This document shows, one piece after another, positions 39,369 through 48,947 of a stretch of 64,000 bases of DNA. Positions within the stretch are counted from its first letter, which is position 1; each line of letters begins with the position of its first letter. The translations under genes and the position numbers were made by a program. This DNA comes from Variovorax paradoxus NBRC 15149 (GTDB taxonomy: Bacteria; Pseudomonadota; Gammaproteobacteria; Burkholderiales; Burkholderiaceae_C), in contig NZ_BCUT01000001.1 in assembly GCF_001591365.1 (NCBI RefSeq), positions 558,001-622,000 on the forward strand, read 5' to 3'. The notes under the pieces are model-generated. The model was given only the letters and a program-made list of their open reading frames with translations. It was not told the origin of the DNA and ran no database searches.

Positions 39369-40364
39369 ATGACCTTGCATCGCACCCTGCAGCGGCGCCA
39401 ACTGGTGCTGGGCGGCCTTGGCGCCGCCGCGCTCGCCACCGCCACCGGCCGCGCCTTCGCGGCCGACTACCCGGAGCGCCCCATTACCTTCATCTGCCCG
39501 TGGCCCGCCGGCGGCACGGCCGACCGCTCGATGCGCGCCATCTGCCAGATTGCAGCGCGCGAGCTCGGCCAGCCCATTGCGCTGGAGAACCGCGCCGGCG
39601 CCTCGGGAATGATCGGCACCAAGGCACTGGCCTCGGCCCGGCCGGACGGCTACACCATCGGGCAGATCCCCATCTCGGTGACGCGCTTCGCGCAGATCGG
39701 CACCGTGCAGATCGATCCGCTCAAGGACCTGAGCTACCTCGCGCGCACCTCGGGCCAGACCTTCGGCATCGCGGTGCCGGCCAGTTCGCCCTTCAAGTCG
39801 CTGCGCGACATGGTGGCGCAGGCCAAGGCCAAGCCGGGCGTCGTCAGCTACGCGCATGCGGGCGTGGGCGGCGCCACCCACGTGGGCATGGAGCAGTTCG
39901 CGCAGGCGGCCGGCGTCAAGTTCAACGCCATTGCCTACAAGGGCGGCTCGGCCGCGCTGCAGGATGTGCTGGGCGAACAGGTCGACATGCTGGCCGACAG
40001 CAGCTCCTGGGCGCCGCACGTCGAAAGCGGCAAGCTGCGGCTGCTCGCGACCTGGGGCGAGGCGCGCACGCCGCGCTTCAAGGACACGCCCACGCTCAAG
40101 GAGCTGGGCTACGACGTGGTGGTGGAAGCACCCAACGGCATCGGCGCGCCGCGCGGCCTGCCGCCCGCGGTGGAAAAGAAGCTGCGCGATGCGTTCCGCG
40201 TGGCCGTTGCCAGCGAGGAATTCAAGAAGGTGGCCGACAGCATCGATGCGCCGGTCATGTACCAGGACGGCCCCGAGTACCGCAAGTACGTCGAAGCCGT
40301 CTACCGCCAGGAGACCGAGCTGATCCGCAAGCTCAATCTCAAGGAACTGATGGAGAAAGGTTGA
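39369..40364 (+). CDS. Bug/TctC-type extracytoplasmic solute-binding protein
   Basis: Predicted 331-residue periplasmic binding protein of the tripartite tricarboxylate transporter class. A twin-arginine-like or Sec leader (LQRRQLVLGGLGAAALATAT, cleavage near AFA-ADYP) precedes YPERPITFICPWPAGGTADR, NRAGASGMIGTKALASARPD, SYAHAGVGGATHVGMEQFA and AIAYKGGSAALQDVLGEQVD. No TctA or TctB gene is adjacent, a common state for these proteins in Burkholderiales. ATG at 39369 is preferred over a longer frame that lacks a leader. The neighbours suggest a sugar acid ligand. Confidence 0.92.
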   Translation: MTLHRTLQRRQLVLGGLGAAALATATGRAFAADYPERPITFICPWPAGGTADRSMRAICQIAARELGQPIALENRAGASGMIGTKALASARPDGYTIGQIPISVTRFAQIGTVQIDPLKDLSYLARTSGQTFGIAVPASSPFKSLRDMVAQAKAKPGVVSYAHAGVGGATHVGMEQFAQAAGVKFNAIAYKGGSAALQDVLGEQVDMLADSSSWAPHVESGKLRLLATWGEARTPRFKDTPTLKELGYDVVVEAPNGIGAPRGLPPAVEKKLRDAFRVAVASEEFKKVADSIDAPVMYQDGPEYRKYVEAVYRQETELIRKLNLKELMEKG

Positions 40365-41887
40365 TGGCCGACAGCCCCCTGCTTCGCCTGCACCCGCACG
40401 ACAACGTGCTGGTTGCCAAGACGCCCATCGCCCTCGGCGAAACGATTGCCGAGTTTGGCGTGCGGGCGCGCGCGCAGATTCCCGCGGGGCACAAGATTGC
40501 GTCGCGCGCCATTGCGGCCGGCGAGCAGGTGAAGAAGTACGACACCGTCATTGGCGTGGCCTCGCGCGACCTGGAGGCGGGCGACTACGTGCACAGCCAC
40601 AACCTCACGCTGGTCGACTCCTACCGCGACCCGGCCTTCTGCCAGGACCTGCGACCGGTGGCCTATGTGCCCGAGGCCGAGCGCGCCACCTTCATGGGCT
40701 TTGTGCGGGCCGACGGCCGCGTGGGCACGCGCAACTTCATCGGCATTTTGTCGTCGGTCAACTGCTCGGCCACCGTCATCAAGCGCATTGCCGCGCACTT
40801 CACGCCCGAGCGCCTGGCGGCCTTTCCCAACGTGGACGGCGTGGCCGCGTTTGCGCAGACCAGCGGCTGCGGCATGTCGTCGCCGAGCGAGCACTTCGAC
40901 GTGCTGCGGCGCACCTTGGCCGGCTATGCGCGCCATCCCAACCTGGCCGGCGTGCTGATCGTGGGCCTGGGCTGCGAGCGCAACCAGGTCGATGCGCTGG
41001 TCGACTCTCAGGGCCTGAAGCAGGGCCGCCTGATGCGCACGATGGTCATGCAGGAGGTGGGCGGCACGCGCCAGACCATCGAGGCCGGCATCCGCGCCGT
41101 GGAAGAAATGCTGCCCGAGGCCAACGCGGCCGAGCGCACCCGCGTGGGCGCCAACCACCTGAAGATCGGCCTGGAGTGCGGCGGCTCCGACGGCTTCTCG
41201 GGCATCACGGCCAACCCCGCACTGGGTGCCGCCATGGACGTGCTGGTGCGCCACGGCGGCACCGCCATTCTTTCGGAAACGCCCGAGATCCACGGCGTCG
41301 AATTCATGCTCACGCGGCGCGCCGCCACGCCCGAGGTCGGCCAGAAGCTGCTCGACCGGCTGGCCTGGTGGGAGCGCTATGCGGCCGGCCAGAACGCGCA
41401 GTTCAACGGCGTGGTGGGGCACGGCAACCAGGCCGGCGGGCTGGCCAACATCTTCGAGAAATCGCTGGGCTCGGCCATGAAGGGCGGCACCACGCCGCTG
41501 CAGGCCGTGTACGAATACGCGGAGCCGATCGACCAGGCCGGCTTCGTCTTCATGGATTCGCCGGGCTACGACCCGGTGGCCGTGACCGGGCAGATCGCGA
41601 GCGGCGCGCAGCTGATCTGCTTCACCACCGGGCGCGGCTCGATGTTCGGCAGCAAGCCCGCGCCGACCATCAAGCTGGCCAGCAACACGCCGATGTTCAA
41701 GCGCCTCGAGGAGGACATGGACATCAACTGCGGCGTGGTGATGGACGGCGAACTCTCGGTGCCCGAACTCGGCCAGCAGATCTTCGAGCAGATATTGCGC
41801 CATGCCTCCGGCGAGCGGACACGCAGCGAAGCGCTGGGCCTGGGCGACCATGAATTCGTGCCGTGGCACCTGGGCATCGTCAGCTGA
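40364..41887 (+). CDS. UxaA/GarD-family sugar-acid dehydratase
   Basis: Predicted 507-residue altronate/galactarate-type dehydratase. An N-terminal SAF-like domain (HPHDNVLVAKTPIALGETIA, HKIASRAIAAGEQVKKYDTV) is followed by the UxaA core: GFVRADGRVGTRNFIGI, TSGCGMSSPSEHFDVLRRTL, VLIVGLGCERNQVD, GLECGGSDGFSGITANP and CFTTGRGSMFGSKPAPTIK. These proteins remove water from an aldonate or aldarate with Fe2+. The ATG overlaps the preceding stop by one base, so it is coupled. With an HpcH/GarL-type aldolase downstream, galactarate is a reasonable substrate, but altronate or another acid is possible. Confidence 0.9.
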   Translation: MADSPLLRLHPHDNVLVAKTPIALGETIAEFGVRARAQIPAGHKIASRAIAAGEQVKKYDTVIGVASRDLEAGDYVHSHNLTLVDSYRDPAFCQDLRPVAYVPEAERATFMGFVRADGRVGTRNFIGILSSVNCSATVIKRIAAHFTPERLAAFPNVDGVAAFAQTSGCGMSSPSEHFDVLRRTLAGYARHPNLAGVLIVGLGCERNQVDALVDSQGLKQGRLMRTMVMQEVGGTRQTIEAGIRAVEEMLPEANAAERTRVGANHLKIGLECGGSDGFSGITANPALGAAMDVLVRHGGTAILSETPEIHGVEFMLTRRAATPEVGQKLLDRLAWWERYAAGQNAQFNGVVGHGNQAGGLANIFEKSLGSAMKGGTTPLQAVYEYAEPIDQAGFVFMDSPGYDPVAVTGQIASGAQLICFTTGRGSMFGSKPAPTIKLASNTPMFKRLEEDMDINCGVVMDGELSVPELGQQIFEQILRHASGERTRSEALGLGDHEFVPWHLGIVS

Positions 41888-41909
41888 CTTTCTTTTGATA
41901 CCGACGAAC

Positions 41910-43379
41910 ATGCCCCTGACCCTCACCCGCCCCGACCTGCAGCGCACCGCCAACTTCATCGGCGGCGAATGGTGCGCCGCCGCCGGCCGCACGCTCGACG
42001 TGACCGACCCCGCCACCGGCGCGCTCATCGCGCAGGTGCCCGACTCCGGCGCCGATGCCGCCCGCGCCGCCGCCGATGCCGCGCACGCCGCCTTCCCCGC
42101 GTGGCGCCGCACGCCGGCCAAGCAGCGTGCGCAGATCCTCAAGCGCTGGAACGACCTGGTGCTCGCGCATCAGGAAGACCTCGGCCGCCTGATCTCGCGC
42201 GAACAGGGCAAGCCGCTGGCCGAAGGCATCGGCGAGGTCGCCTACGCCGCGAGCTACATCGAGTGGTTTGCCGAAGAGGCCACGCGCGCCAATGGCGACG
42301 TGATTCCCGCGCCCGTTCCGGGCCGGCGCATGTTCGCCATCAAGGAGCCGGTCGGTGTGGTCGCCGCGATCACGCCGTGGAATTTTCCGGCCGCGATGAT
42401 CGCGCGCAAGATCGCGCCGGCGCTGGCTGCGGGCTGCACCGTGGTCTGCAAGCCGGCCGAGGACACGCCGCTCACCTCGCTCGCGCTGGTGGCATTGGCC
42501 GCGCAGGCCGGCGTGCCCGCGGGCGTGCTCAACATCGTGACGGCCTCGCGCGAGCGCACGCCCGAGGTGGTCGACGTGTGGCTCGACGATGCGCGGGTGC
42601 GCAAGATCACCTTCACCGGATCGACGCCGGTCGGCAAGCACCTGGCGCGCCGCTCGGCCGACACGCTCAAGAAGCTGTCGCTCGAACTGGGCGGCAATGC
42701 GCCCTTCATCGTGTTCGAGGATGCCGACCTGCACGCCGCGGTCGACGGCCTCATGGCCGCCAAGTTCCGCAACGGCGGCCAGACCTGTGTCTGCCCGAAC
42801 CGCGTGTTCGTGCACGAGGCCGTGCATGACGAGTTTGCGGGGCTGCTCGCGGCACGTGTCGGATCGCTGCGCGTCGGTCCGGCCAGCGACCCGGCTTCGC
42901 AGATCGGCCCGATGATCAATGCACGCGCCATCGAGAAGATCGAGCGCCATGTGCAGGACGCCGTTTCGCGCGGCGCACGCGTGCTTGCGGGCGGCGCGCG
43001 GCTGCCCGCGCTCGGGCCGAACTACTTCGCGCCTACCGTGCTGGTCAACGCCGACGCCACCATGGCCTGCGCCTGCGAAGAAACCTTCGGCCCCGTCGTT
43101 CCGCTGACGCGCTTCGCAAACGAAGCCGAGGTGGTGGCCCAGGCCAACGACACGCCCTTCGGACTGGCCGCGTATTTCTACTCGCGCGACGTGCGCCGCA
43201 TCTGGCGCGTGGCGGATGCGCTCGAGGCCGGCATCGTCGGCATCAACGAAGGCGCGCTGGCGGCAGAGGCCGCGCCCTTCGGCGGCGTGAAGGATTCAGG
43301 CTACGGCCGCGAAGGCTCGGTCCACGGCCTGGACGACTACCTGCATACCAAATATGTCTGCCAGGGCCAGCTGGACTGA
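41910..43379 (+). CDS. Aldehyde dehydrogenase, succinate/2-oxoglutarate-semialdehyde type
   Basis: Predicted 489-residue NAD(P)-dependent enzyme. [72 protein letters not shown], the catalytic base LELGGNAPF, and the nucleophile Cys in [14 protein letters not shown] are present. The GabD/2-oxoglutarate semialdehyde class fits best. In a sugar-acid operon it may oxidise the semialdehyde formed after dehydration or aldol cleavage. ATG at 41910; 22 bases after the dehydratase. Confidence 0.9.
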   Translation: MPLTLTRPDLQRTANFIGGEWCAAAGRTLDVTDPATGALIAQVPDSGADAARAAADAAHAAFPAWRRTPAKQRAQILKRWNDLVLAHQEDLGRLISREQGKPLAEGIGEVAYAASYIEWFAEEATRANGDVIPAPVPGRRMFAIKEPVGVVAAITPWNFPAAMIARKIAPALAAGCTVVCKPAEDTPLTSLALVALAAQAGVPAGVLNIVTASRERTPEVVDVWLDDARVRKITFTGSTPVGKHLARRSADTLKKLSLELGGNAPFIVFEDADLHAAVDGLMAAKFRNGGQTCVCPNRVFVHEAVHDEFAGLLAARVGSLRVGPASDPASQIGPMINARAIEKIERHVQDAVSRGARVLAGGARLPALGPNYFAPTVLVNADATMACACEETFGPVVPLTRFANEAEVVAQANDTPFGLAAYFYSRDVRRIWRVADALEAGIVGINEGALAAEAAPFGGVKDSGYGREGSVHGLDDYLHTKYVCQGQLD

Positions 43380-43417
43380 CGCCGCGCGCACACCCCACAC
43401 ATCCAACGGAAAAAAAC

Positions 43418-44221
43418 ATGCCCGCCCTCAACGCCTTCAAGACAGCACTGGCCGCCAGACAGCCGCAGATCGGCCTCTGGCTCTCGATGGCCGACTCCTA
43501 CATGGCCGAGGTGAGCGCCACCGCCGGCTTCGACTGGCTGCTGATCGACGGCGAGCACGCGCCCAACGACCTGCGCTCCACGCTGGCCGCATTGCAGGCC
43601 GTCGCGCCCCACCGCGCCCAGCCGGTGGTGCGCGCGGTGCAGGGCGACACGGCGCTCATCAAGCAGCTGCTCGACATCGGCGCCAAGAACCTGCTGGTGC
43701 CCATGGTCGACACGGCTGAACAGGCGCGCGCGCTGGTGTCGGCCACGCGCTATCCGCCGCTGGGCATCCGCGGCGTCGGCAGCGCGGTGGGCCGCGCCTC
43801 GCAGTGGAGCGCACGCACCGACTACCTCGACATCGCCGATGCGGAGGTCTGCCTGCTGGTGCAGGCCGAAACCGTGGCGGCGCTCTCCAACCTGCCGCAG
43901 ATCTGCGCGGTGGACGGCATCGACGGCGTCTTCATCGGCCCGGCCGACCTGGCGGCGTCGATGGGCCACCGGGGCCGGCCCGGGCATCCGGAGGTGCAGG
44001 CTGCCATCGAGGCCGCCATGCGCACCATCGTGGCCTCAGGCAAGGCCGCGGGCACGCTGACCTCCGATCCGAAGCTGGCCCGGCGCTACCTGGAGCTGGG
44101 CTGCAGCTTTGTTGCGGTGGGTGTCGACGTGCTGCTGTTCGCGGGCGCCGCCCGCAAGCTCGCGGCCGACTTCAGCGGCGCGCCGCCGGCCGAAGAGCCC
44201 GCGCCGCGCGCGGCCTACTGA
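43418..44221 (+). CDS. HpcH/HpaI-family class II pyruvate aldolase
   Basis: Predicted 267-residue metal-dependent aldolase. [67 protein letters not shown] and [15 protein letters not shown] are diagnostic, with metal-binding Glu/Asp in the mid barrel. Members such as GarL, RhmA and HpcH split 2-keto-3-deoxy acids into pyruvate and an aldehyde. Its place after a UxaA-type dehydratase suggests cleavage of 5-keto-4-deoxyglucarate-like intermediates. Last gene of the operon; converges on lacI-type gene. Confidence 0.92.
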   Translation: MPALNAFKTALAARQPQIGLWLSMADSYMAEVSATAGFDWLLIDGEHAPNDLRSTLAALQAVAPHRAQPVVRAVQGDTALIKQLLDIGAKNLLVPMVDTAEQARALVSATRYPPLGIRGVGSAVGRASQWSARTDYLDIADAEVCLLVQAETVAALSNLPQICAVDGIDGVFIGPADLAASMGHRGRPGHPEVQAAIEAAMRTIVASGKAAGTLTSDPKLARRYLELGCSFVAVGVDVLLFAGAARKLAADFSGAPPAEEPAPRAAY

Positions 44222-44246
44222 TCGAAGGCCTCGGCGCGAGAAAAAG

Positions 44247-45302
44247 CTAGGGCAGGTTCTCGCGGAAGATCACCTGGCTGCGCGTGGTTTCCACGCCGCT
44301 GAGCGCCTCGCGCCCGTCGCGCAGGTTGGCAAAGATGCGCACGCAGCTCATCAGCGTGGTGTGCGGGCTCTGCGTGATCACCGCGTCCATGCTGCCGTCG
44401 ATCAGCAGCGTGCGCGTGTCGGGCGTGAGCCCGTGCCCGATGAACACCACCTTCTGCTCGCGCCCCGCCTCCTTCAGCGCGCGCGCCACGCCGTCGGACG
44501 CGCCGCCGATGTTGTAGATGCCGCCCATGTCGGGGTATTGCTCCAGCAGCGCGCGTGTCTGCCGGTAGTTCTTGCCGGCATCGTCCTGCCCTTCGCGCAG
44601 GCCCACCACCTCGAGCCGCGGGAACATCTCGTCGATCACGTGCAGGAAGCCGGCCTCGCGCTCTTCATGCGCCTTGTAGCTCAGGCTGCCCGCGATGAGC
44701 GCGACCTTTGCCGCACGCGCGCCGATGAAGCGGCCGATGAGGTAGCCCGCGGTGCGGCCGGCCGCGCGGTTGTCCAGCCCCACGAAGGCGGCGCGCTCGG
44801 AGTTCGACAGGTCCGAGATCAGCGTGACCACCGGCAGCCCGCGCGCCGCCAGCGCCGCCACCGCCTCGCGCACCGCGGGATGCTCCAGCGCCATCATCGC
44901 GATGCCGTCGCAGCGCTGGCCATGGCGCCGCAGCGCGTCCGCCAGCTCGTGCGGATTGAAGCTCTCGATGAACACCGTGCGGCACTGCACGTTGAACGGC
45001 GCCCAGTGCTCCTGCGAATAGCCCACCATGTCGCCCAGCATGCGGATGAAGCGGTTGGTGCCGGCCGGCAGCAGGAACACCAGCCTGAGCGGCGGCGGCG
45101 TGAGCGCGGCATAGAGCTCGGGGCCCGGCAGGTAGTCGAGCTCGCCCGCGGCCTTGAGCACGCGCTGCACCGTGGCGTCGCGCACGCCGGGGCGGCGGTT
45201 GAGCACGCGGTCGACTGTGGCGGTCGACACCTGCGCGGCCCGCGCGATGTCGACCACGCGGGCACGCCGCGCATCGGCAGGAGGTGAAGGGTTATCCCGC
45301 AT
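44247..45302 (-). CDS. LacI-family transcriptional regulator
   Basis: Predicted 351-residue repressor. N-terminal HTH (VVDIARAAQVSTATVDRVLN) is followed by a hinge and a type I periplasmic-binding-like domain: LVFLLPAGTNRFIRMLGDMV, GIAMMALEHPAVREAVAALA, VGLDNRAAGRTAGYLIGRFI, KVALIAGSLSYKAHEEREAG and GIYNIGGASDGVARALKEAG. The VDRVLN variant of the HTH and the IGGASDG strand place it in a sugar-sensing LacI/GalR branch. It diverges from the TRAP operon and probably represses it until the imported acid or an intermediate appears. Confidence 0.93.
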   Translation of the reverse strand: MRDNPSPPADARRARVVDIARAAQVSTATVDRVLNRRPGVRDATVQRVLKAAGELDYLPGPELYAALTPPPLRLVFLLPAGTNRFIRMLGDMVGYSQEHWAPFNVQCRTVFIESFNPHELADALRRHGQRCDGIAMMALEHPAVREAVAALAARGLPVVTLISDLSNSERAAFVGLDNRAAGRTAGYLIGRFIGARAAKVALIAGSLSYKAHEEREAGFLHVIDEMFPRLEVVGLREGQDDAGKNYRQTRALLEQYPDMGGIYNIGGASDGVARALKEAGREQKVVFIGHGLTPDTRTLLIDGSMDAVITQSPHTTLMSCVRIFANLRDGREALSGVETTRSQVIFRENLP

Positions 45303-45303
45303 A

Positions 45304-45396
45304 CATCAAAAACCATCAAGATCGAGTTTGACCCGGATCATGCATGCTTTTATCTTCGCTGTGGCTCGAATCCCATGGTGCATCAGATTGCATCAA
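45304..45396. promoter_or_regulatory. Paired CATCAA repeats in the lacI/TRAP divergent region
   Basis: CATCAA occurs at 45304-45309 and 45314-45319, and as CATCAG at 45381-45386 and CATCAA at 45391-45396. Within each pair the starts are exactly 10 bases apart, about one helical turn, and the pairs are 77 bases apart. One pair touches the lacI start, the other lies 32 bases before the TRAP binding-protein gene. Candidate operators, perhaps with DNA looping. Confidence 0.45.
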
Positions 45397-45427
45397 CCGC
45401 ATTCCGAAGATCCTGGAGACAAAAGAC

Positions 45428-46456
45428 ATGACCTCGCTCACTCGCCTGAACCGCCGCGGTGCCTTGCGCACGCTTTCCGCCCTCCCCGCCGCCGGCATCG
45501 TGTCGGCCGTGCCGCGCATCGCGCGCGCCGCGGAGTTCTCGTACAAGTACGGCAACAACCTGCCGCTTAGCCATCCGCTGAACATCCGCGCGCAAGAGGC
45601 GGCCGACCGCATCGCCAAGGAAAGCAAGGGCCGGGTCGAGATCAAGATCTTTCCCAACAACCAGCTCGGCGGCGACACCGACATGCTGGCGCAGGTGCGC
45701 TCGGGCGGCATCGACTTCTTCACGCCCTCCGCGCTGGTGATTGCCACGCTGGTGCCGGTGGCCGCCATCAACGCGGTGGGCTTTGCGTTCAACGACTACG
45801 GCCAGGTGTGGGGCGCCATGGACGGCAAGCTCGGCGCCCATGTGCGCGGCGCCATTGCCAAGTCGCGCCTCTACGCCTTCGAGAAGATGTGGGACAACGG
45901 CTTTCGCCAGACCACCAGCAGCAAGGCGCCGGTCACCAGCGCCAAGGACATGGACGGCCTGAAGATCCGCGTGCCCGTGAGCCCGCTGTCGATCTCGATG
46001 TTCAAGGGCCTGGGCGCCGCGCCCGCGAGCCTGCAGTTCAGCGAGGTGTACTCGGCCCTGCAGACCAAGATCGTCGATGCGCAGGAAAACCCGCTCCCCA
46101 TCATCCAGGTGGCCAAGCTGTTCGAGGTGCAGAAGTTCTGCTCGCTCACCAACCACATCTGGGACGGCTACTGGTTCATTGCCAACGGCCGCGCATGGGA
46201 CGCCCTGCCCGACGACCTCAAGACCATCGTGGCGCGCGCCATCAACGACGCCGGCATGCAGCAGCGTGAAGACATCAAGAAGCTCAACGAATCGGTGGTG
46301 GGCGACCTGCAGGCCAAGGGCCTCAGCATCAACCGTCCGGTGGCCGAGAGCTTTCGCGCCAAGCTGCGCGAATCGGGCTTCTATGGCGAGTGGAAGGGCC
46401 GCTTCGGCCCCGAGGCGTGGGCGCTGCTCGAAGGCGCCGTCGGCAAGCTGGCCTGA
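45428..46456 (+). CDS. TRAP transporter substrate-binding protein DctP
   Basis: Predicted 342-residue periplasmic binding protein. Leader with an Arg-Arg pair (RLNRRGALRTLSALPAAGIV, cleavage near ARA-AEF), then YKYGNNLPLSHPLNIRAQEA, GRVEIKIFPNNQLGGDTDML, LKIRVPVSPLSISMFKGLGA (the ligand-gating Arg), EVYSALQTKIVDAQENPLPI and HIWDGYWFIANGRAW, all DctP signatures. Likely ligand is a carboxylated sugar, since the conserved Arg binds a carboxylate and the operon carries acid-sugar enzymes. Start ATG at 45428. Confidence 0.94.
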   Translation: MTSLTRLNRRGALRTLSALPAAGIVSAVPRIARAAEFSYKYGNNLPLSHPLNIRAQEAADRIAKESKGRVEIKIFPNNQLGGDTDMLAQVRSGGIDFFTPSALVIATLVPVAAINAVGFAFNDYGQVWGAMDGKLGAHVRGAIAKSRLYAFEKMWDNGFRQTTSSKAPVTSAKDMDGLKIRVPVSPLSISMFKGLGAAPASLQFSEVYSALQTKIVDAQENPLPIIQVAKLFEVQKFCSLTNHIWDGYWFIANGRAWDALPDDLKTIVARAINDAGMQQREDIKKLNESVVGDLQAKGLSINRPVAESFRAKLRESGFYGEWKGRFGPEAWALLEGAVGKLA

Positions 46457-46462
46457 GCGGCC

Positions 46463-48370
46463 ATGGTGCATGAATCCACTTTCGAGGCGGCGCCCCTCCT
46501 GCACGGGGACGTGGGCGCCGGGCCGTCCGCCAACGCGCTGAGCGGCATGGCCGGGCGCGCCGACCGCGTGCTGGGCGGCCTGGTCGAGGCCGTGGCCGCG
46601 CTGCTGGTGCTGGCCGAGATCTGCGTGCTGTTCGCGGGCGTGGTGTCGCGCTATGTGTTCCACGCGCCGCTGGTGTGGTCGGACGAGCTCGCGTCCATCC
46701 TCTTTCTATGGCTCTCGATGCTGGGTGCGGTGGTGGCGCTGCGCCGCGGCGAGCACATGCGCATGACGGCGCTGCTGCAGAAGGTGCAGCCCTCAACCCG
46801 CGCGATGCTCGACGCCTTTGCCATCGCGGCGTCGATCGCGTTCCTGGTGCTGATCGTCTGGCCCTCGGTCGACTATGCGCACGAAGAGTCTTTCATCGTC
46901 ACGCCCGCGCTGGAGATCAGCAACGCCTGGCGCGCCGCGGCCATTCCGGCCGGCATCGCCATCATGCTGGCGATGGCGCTGCTGCGGCTCGTGCGCGTGT
47001 GCACCGGGCGGCAGATTGCCGTCGCGGTGCTCGGCATGGCGGCGCTGGTGGCGGCCTTCTGGCTGGCGGCGCCGCTCTTTGCCACGCTCGGCAAGTTCAA
47101 CCTCGTGATCTTCTTCGTGGTGGTGGTGGCGGCCACCGTGCTCTCGGGCGTGCCCATCGCGTTCTCTTTTGCGCTGGCCACTTTTGGCTACCTGGCGCTC
47201 ACCACGCGCACGCCGCTGCTGGTGATGGTGGGGCGGCTGGACGAAGGCATGTCGCACCTGATCCTGCTTGCGGTGCCGCTCTTCATCTTCCTGGGCGCGC
47301 TGATCGAGATGACGGGCATGGCGCGCGCCATGATCCAGTTTCTTGCGAGCCTGCTGGGCCACGTGCGCGGCGGCCTCTCGTATGTGCTGATTGGCGCGAT
47401 GTACCTGGTGTCGGGCATCTCGGGCTCCAAGATCGCCGACATGGCGGCCATTGCGCCCGTGCTGTTCCCCGAGATGGTCAAGCGCGGCGCCAAGCCCGGC
47501 GACCTGGTGGCGCTGCTGTCGGCCACGGGCGCGCAGACCGAGACCATTCCGCCATCGATCGTGCTCATCACCATCGGCTCGGTCACCGGCATCTCCATCG
47601 CGGCGCTGTTCACGGGCGGCCTGCTGCCGGCCGTGGTGCTGGGCGCCGCGCTGTGCGTGGTGGTGTGGTGGCGCTACCGGCGCGAAGACCTGAGCGGTGT
47701 GCAGCGCCACAGCAAGCGCGAGATCGGCAAGCTGCTGCTGGTCGCGCTGCCCGCGGTGCTGCTGCCCTTCGTGATCCGCGCCGCGGTGGTCGAGGGCGTG
47801 GCCACGGCCACGGAGGTGTCGACCATCGGCATCGTCTATTCGGCCATCGTCGGCCTCTTCGTGTACCGGCAGTTCGACTGGAAGCGGCTCAAGCCGATGC
47901 TGGTCGACACGGCCTCGCTCTCGGGCGCGATCATCTTCATTGTCGGATGCGCCACGGCCATGGCCTGGGGCCTCACGCAGTCGGGCTTCTCGCAGGACCT
48001 GGCACGCGTCATGGGCGCGCTGCCGGGCGGCGCCTACGGCTTCCTGGCGGTGTCGATCGTCGCCTTCATCGTGCTGGGCAGCGTGCTCGAAGGCATTCCG
48101 GCCATCGTGCTGTTCGGGCCGCTGCTCTTTCCCATTGCCAAGGCCGCGGGCGTGCATGAAGTGCACTACGCCATGGTGGTGATCTTTGCGATGGGCATCG
48201 GCCTCTTCGCGCCGCCCTTCGGCGTGGGCTACTACGGCGCCTGCGCCGTCAGCAAGGTCAGCCCCGACGAAGGCATCAAGCACATCTGGGGCTACATCGC
48301 CGCGATGCTGGCGGGCCTGGTGATCGTGGCCGCGTTCCCGTGGTTCTCGACCGGTTTTCTCAAGTTCTGA
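46463..48370 (+). CDS. Fused TRAP permease DctQM
   Basis: Predicted 635-residue inner-membrane protein joining both TRAP permease subunits. Residues ~30-175 are the DctQ part: VVSRYVFHAPLVWSDELASI, LWLSMLGAVVALRRGEHM. Residues ~195-630 are the large DctM part: FFVVVVAATVLSGVPIAFSF, VPLFIFLGALIEMTGMARAM, ISGSKIADMAAIAPVLFPEM, TETIPPSIVLITIGSVTGIS. Fusion is a known variant. Begins six bases after dctP with no own clear ribosome site, so translation is probably coupled. Drives sodium-dependent uptake of the DctP ligand. Confidence 0.94.
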   Translation: MVHESTFEAAPLLHGDVGAGPSANALSGMAGRADRVLGGLVEAVAALLVLAEICVLFAGVVSRYVFHAPLVWSDELASILFLWLSMLGAVVALRRGEHMRMTALLQKVQPSTRAMLDAFAIAASIAFLVLIVWPSVDYAHEESFIVTPALEISNAWRAAAIPAGIAIMLAMALLRLVRVCTGRQIAVAVLGMAALVAAFWLAAPLFATLGKFNLVIFFVVVVAATVLSGVPIAFSFALATFGYLALTTRTPLLVMVGRLDEGMSHLILLAVPLFIFLGALIEMTGMARAMIQFLASLLGHVRGGLSYVLIGAMYLVSGISGSKIADMAAIAPVLFPEMVKRGAKPGDLVALLSATGAQTETIPPSIVLITIGSVTGISIAALFTGGLLPAVVLGAALCVVVWWRYRREDLSGVQRHSKREIGKLLLVALPAVLLPFVIRAAVVEGVATATEVSTIGIVYSAIVGLFVYRQFDWKRLKPMLVDTASLSGAIIFIVGCATAMAWGLTQSGFSQDLARVMGALPGGAYGFLAVSIVAFIVLGSVLEGIPAIVLFGPLLFPIAKAAGVHEVHYAMVVIFAMGIGLFAPPFGVGYYGACAVSKVSPDEGIKHIWGYIAAMLAGLVIVAAFPWFSTGFLKF

Positions 48371-48407
48371 CCACAACAACACACTCACATCAACGGAGCC
48401 AACCGCA

Positions 48408-48947
48408 ATGAGTCGATTCCTCGGCGAGATTCGCCAGCTGGGCTATGTCGTGCACGACATCGAGGCCGCCATGGACTACTGGAGCACCACGCTGGGCGTG
48501 GGCCCGTGGTTCTACAACCCCAAGGTGCCGATCAAGAACTACCGCTACCACGGCCAGGCGCACGAGCCCCACAACTCGGTGGCGCTGGCCAATTCGGGCT
48601 ACGTGCAGGTCGAGCTGATCCAGACGCGCAACGACGTGCCCTCGATGTACCGCGACTTCCTCCAGGCCGGCCGCACCGGGCTGCAGCACGTCGCCTACTG
48701 GACGGCCGACTACGACGCCGACCTGGCGCGCCTCACCGCGCAGGGCTTCAAGCCCGTGATGAGCGGCGAAGTGGGCGAGCGCGGCCGCTTCATCTACTTC
48801 GACACCGAGTACCACCCGGGCACGGTGATCGAGCTGTCCGAAGTGGCGGGGCCCAAGGGCAAGATGTTCGACCTGATCCGCAGCGCCTCCGAAGGCTGGG
48901 ACGGCAGCGAGCCGGTGCGGCCCTTTCCTGACCTGAGCAAGCTGTGA
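48408..48947 (+). CDS. VOC-superfamily protein (glyoxalase/epimerase fold)
   Basis: Predicted 179-residue vicinal-oxygen-chelate protein: RQLGYVVHDIEAAMDYWSTT, LGVGPWFYNPKVPIKNYRYH, VQVELIQTRNDVPSMYRDFL, GLQHVAYWTADYDADLARLT and GTVIELSEVAGPKGKMFDLI. The two-module layout resembles methylmalonyl-CoA epimerase and glyoxalase_4 proteins; candidate metal ligands are His at the YVVHD and LQHVAYW strands and Glu at IELSE. Metal-assisted enolisation would suit an isomerase or epimerase of a keto-acid. It is locked in the operon between TRAP permease and RuBisCO-like protein, overlapping the latter by four bases. Confidence 0.87.
   Translation: MSRFLGEIRQLGYVVHDIEAAMDYWSTTLGVGPWFYNPKVPIKNYRYHGQAHEPHNSVALANSGYVQVELIQTRNDVPSMYRDFLQAGRTGLQHVAYWTADYDADLARLTAQGFKPVMSGEVGERGRFIYFDTEYHPGTVIELSEVAGPKGKMFDLIRSASEGWDGSEPVRPFPDLSKL

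Noticed and set aside
45339..45346. CATGCATG palindrome between lacI and the TRAP operon
   Set aside because: Eight bases only, with no extended symmetry on either side. The CATCAA pairs are the better-supported signal.
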